Shown piece after piece: positions 61,100 through 64,000 of a stretch of DNA of 64,000 nucleotides. The stretch's first letter is position 1, and every line of letters begins with the position of its first letter. The DNA lies in the NCBI GenBank assembly GCA_936450465.1, contig OW388297.1, positions 63,051,202 to 63,115,201 of the forward strand. The letters are read 5' to 3'. The position numbers and the translations under genes were made by a program. Origin of the DNA: Gibbula magus (taxonomy: Eukaryota; Mollusca; Gastropoda; Trochida; Trochidae). Below the pieces are notes generated by a model. The model searched no databases. It was not told the origin of the DNA and worked only from the letters and a program-made list of their open reading frames with translations.

Positions 61100-64000
61100 T
61101 GCCTCAGTCTTGTCAAATGAGGTCTTCAGTATGTTTCATTTGAAACAGAGATAAGCCTTTTCAGCATATTTTCGGAATATTTCAACATTTTGAATCATTT
61201 TTAAAGAGAAAGACGACCAACTTACACACAATTCCAAATGAGGTATTTACCCGCATACCCTTACGTTAATTTCATTAATTATTTTACAAAATGATGAATT
61301 TATTCAAACGAGACTTTTATGAAAACAATTCAAGTGAAGACACTCTGTAAATCATTATTTTCTATGTGTGTAAGACTGGTTGGTGGAATTGTCTTCCACT
61401 TTATTTTATTTAATACCGTAGGCCTTTTTCTATTTCATAGAATTAATGGCACCAAGTTGTGATGTTTACTAGACCCATGTACCCGACAATTATCACGCCT
61501 GAATTCACCTGAGGTCCTATTGGTCAAAAGTTGCCTCGGGAGCCTCGGGATCTATGACATATCGAAATATAGTCTGATCAAGACAATACTTATTAGTGTG
61601 TCAACGATCACATCAGAGAGGTCTTTCTCCTTACCAAGACGTTCTGACCAAAAACAACCGACAGCTATGTCACTGACGTCGTCAAGAGCTTTCAAGACTC
61701 CGCCCGGGGCTTGGCCCTGTTGCGAGCTCGGAGAAGCGACAAGCTTATTTACCCAGCTTCGCTTTGAAGTGTAACGGATTAGGCTGACAGTTGATTAGGA
61801 CCAACGGCTCCAAGACAAAATCGAAAATCCCTGTTGAGGAATTCTCGTGGCTAAATGTTTTTGTATCTCCATTGAGTCGATGGTGGGAACCCGAAATCCG
61901 TGACCCCACAGAACACAAATGAGACAAAATATTAGTGTTTATATTTTGAGTGTGTCCTTTGGCCGAATAACGAGTTATTGTTCGATACGTGTAATATCTT
62001 ATCCCCGATGTAGATATGATTGTTTATACTAATCCCCACTGGAGCCTAAGGGCTTCTTTAAGAACACGGCGCGGATTAGGGAGGTGAAAATCAACCACAT
62101 TGGAATGCTGCGCTCAGATGGAGTGATTAAGACTGGGGACTCAATTATCCATTGATAGATTCTCTGTATGTCTTGTATGTTTTTGTATCGGATGAACAGA
62201 ATATACTTCTTATGAATCAAATGTATTTTAGAATTATGAATAGAGCATTGTTTGCTCTGGTAGTTATTGATAATGCTATAATATAATACGTTTTCAAATA
62301 TCGATAATCTTTTTCAGATGTTCTTGATTTTTAACCGAAACAGATTTGTGTCTTTGTGACTGTATGAAAAACATTTCTGTTTATGTCCTTAATTGTTCTC
62401 GCAAAGCTTTCATCGCAAATTAAGTTGATCTCATTACTAAAAAGTAGGTGTTATGTTTAGTAACATATAAAAGTAATATCTGAATATATATTTAACATGA
62501 TAAAAAACGCGTTTACCTTGATACAGGACATAAGACAATGTGAAGCGTGTCGAAATATATAATAAATGTTAACTCAAGGTGTAGGTGGAAACTGTATTGT
62601 CAAATATCCTTTTTTGAAAATATTTTGGAATGAAATTAGTCCGTATTTGTCATAAGTTAACAAAGTTGCCTGAAATAGAGAATGCAAATAAAACAATGAT
62701 TTTACATGAAAATTTACAAAATCAAATTTTAAGAAAACAGTCGAATGTATATAAACGTGATTTTCATTAAAATAAAAATAAGGGTATGGTTGTTCATGGC
62801 CCGATCATTTTGTTAAAATTACTTTTATTAGGGTAAACTTTACATCCCTACATTCAGATAATAAAATATTAAATGTTCACTTTACATGTGTTTAGACGTT
62901 CACAAAATATATATCTACCAAGTAAAAAAAAAACAAGCACGTCTGCAAAGTCAAAGAAATGTGTTTGTTAACGTGTTTAATTAATGTCTGATTACTCTGT
63001 AATTGTTGATGTCTTTTGGATTGTACAGTTCAAAATGTACTATGGATAAAACATCTACATGTTTGTCAACTTCAAATATAGGTATGTATGTTTTCTGAAA
63101 CTGTAGTTAATCAAGTTGCACTTAAAACATACTTTACAATATTCATTTTCGATCTCAACATATATTGAAAGGAAACATGATGTCAATATCAACGGTTTCT
63201 AGCAATAGGAAAATATATTGTGGGTACCCTGTACCTTTTCATTCAGGTGAGTGAGACATCAAAAGAATTTCAAAATGCCGCCTCACGTTCTTCGTGATCA
63301 AGTCAATGCTACTGCTATTGATTTAATTATTGATTATTTCTGATTTTAGTTTTCAGAGAACTGATTCATGCGAATTACAAACTGCTTATATGTAACAATA
63401 TCTACCTTCATATATTTTCACCTATTTCGCAGTCTGGGCGTGGATACTTGCATTATAATAAAACATCAAAGTTTTCATTTCATATTCTTGTACCTACTGA
63501 TAAACTACGTCAAACCAGTATTTATTGTGCTAGTGTAAGATAAAATTACATTTAATGGTTTCTTTTTAAAAGTTATTTTACTAATTTGTAAATTGTAATA
63601 AAATATTTATTTTAGTGAATATCTTCATTCAACTTCAATCAAACTTCTACTCTGTAGTCATTTTGTGGATCATAAAAATATTTCAAATGCCTTATTTGCC
63701 TTGTCTTTAATGATGATGATGATGATGATGATGCTGATGATAATAATTAAATTCATCATGTGTTCACTCAAATTGAAATAGACGATATTTTTAATCATCC
63801 TACTCGTTTTAAACATTTTTTGAATATTTACTTATAGAAAATAACACCACGACTTTCCCGTTATTTGTTCCATTATATGTGTACACCGTTTTATTTCATA
63901 TATACATATACATGTATGTGTCTCGCCAATCATACATACCTCTTTAAAATTATACGACTGATAAACTTTTATAAAATTAATATCAATATTGACATTGAAA
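61100..64000. other. distal 5' flank, no gene seen
   Basis: AT-rich sequence with the GAT microsatellite near its end. Small frames at 61520-61774 (plus) and 61745-61927 (minus) are short and unrecognised. No neighbouring gene is reached. Confidence 0.5.
63708..63744. repeat. (GAT)n microsatellite
   Basis: About ten GAT triplets with one GCT interruption, then GATAATAAT. Confidence 0.9.

Overview
This is a eukaryotic, AT-rich, intron- and repeat-dominated window that holds one recognisable protein-coding gene: a complete hedgehog (hh) orthologue on the minus strand. It has three coding exons at 55897-55598, 26855-26594 and 16686-16016, which together encode a 410-residue precursor. Intron phases (0, then 1), the 262-base middle exon and the residue numbering (palmitoylated Cys24, autocleavage at Gly197/Cys198) match human SHH as I know it. 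The intact hh gene, the absence of other genes over 64 kb, and dispersed repeats rich in GGAC/CCGTC tracts suggest a lophotrochozoan, most probably a mollusc such as a bivalve. That assignment is inference, not proof.

Layout. 1-16015 lies 3' of hh. It carries several TTAA-ended MITE-like elements, a 27-bp minisatellite of about 147 copies (6726-10698), a long perfect-looking foldback (11095-11468), terminal-inverted-repeat (TIR) elements and the probable hh 3' UTR. 16016-16686 is hh exon 3 (all of the Hint/autoprocessing domain). 16687-26593 is intron 2 (9.9 kb). 26594-26855 is exon 2 (most of the signalling domain). 26856-55597 is intron 1 (28.7 kb). It contains a 47-bp satellite with a 139-bp higher-order repeat (28640-31177), a TTCGT-rich TIR element (34977-35579), a MITE flanked by exact 29-bp repeats, and a 77-bp AT-rich satellite (52370-53125). 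55598-55897 is exon 1. 55898-64000 is the 5' flank with a candidate promoter and further repeat fragments.

How the gene works: exon 1 supplies the signal peptide, the N-terminal Cys for palmitoylation and the basic heparin-binding stretch. Exon 2 supplies the zinc-site core of the secreted ligand. Exon 3 supplies the intein-like Hint domain that cleaves the precursor and attaches cholesterol.

The long open frames at 7.2-9.6 kb are by-products of a 27-bp (multiple-of-three) repeat and are not annotated as genes. No rRNA, convincing tRNA, CRISPR or bacterial feature was found. All copy numbers and lengths were counted by eye from the sequence; no alignment or database search was run.
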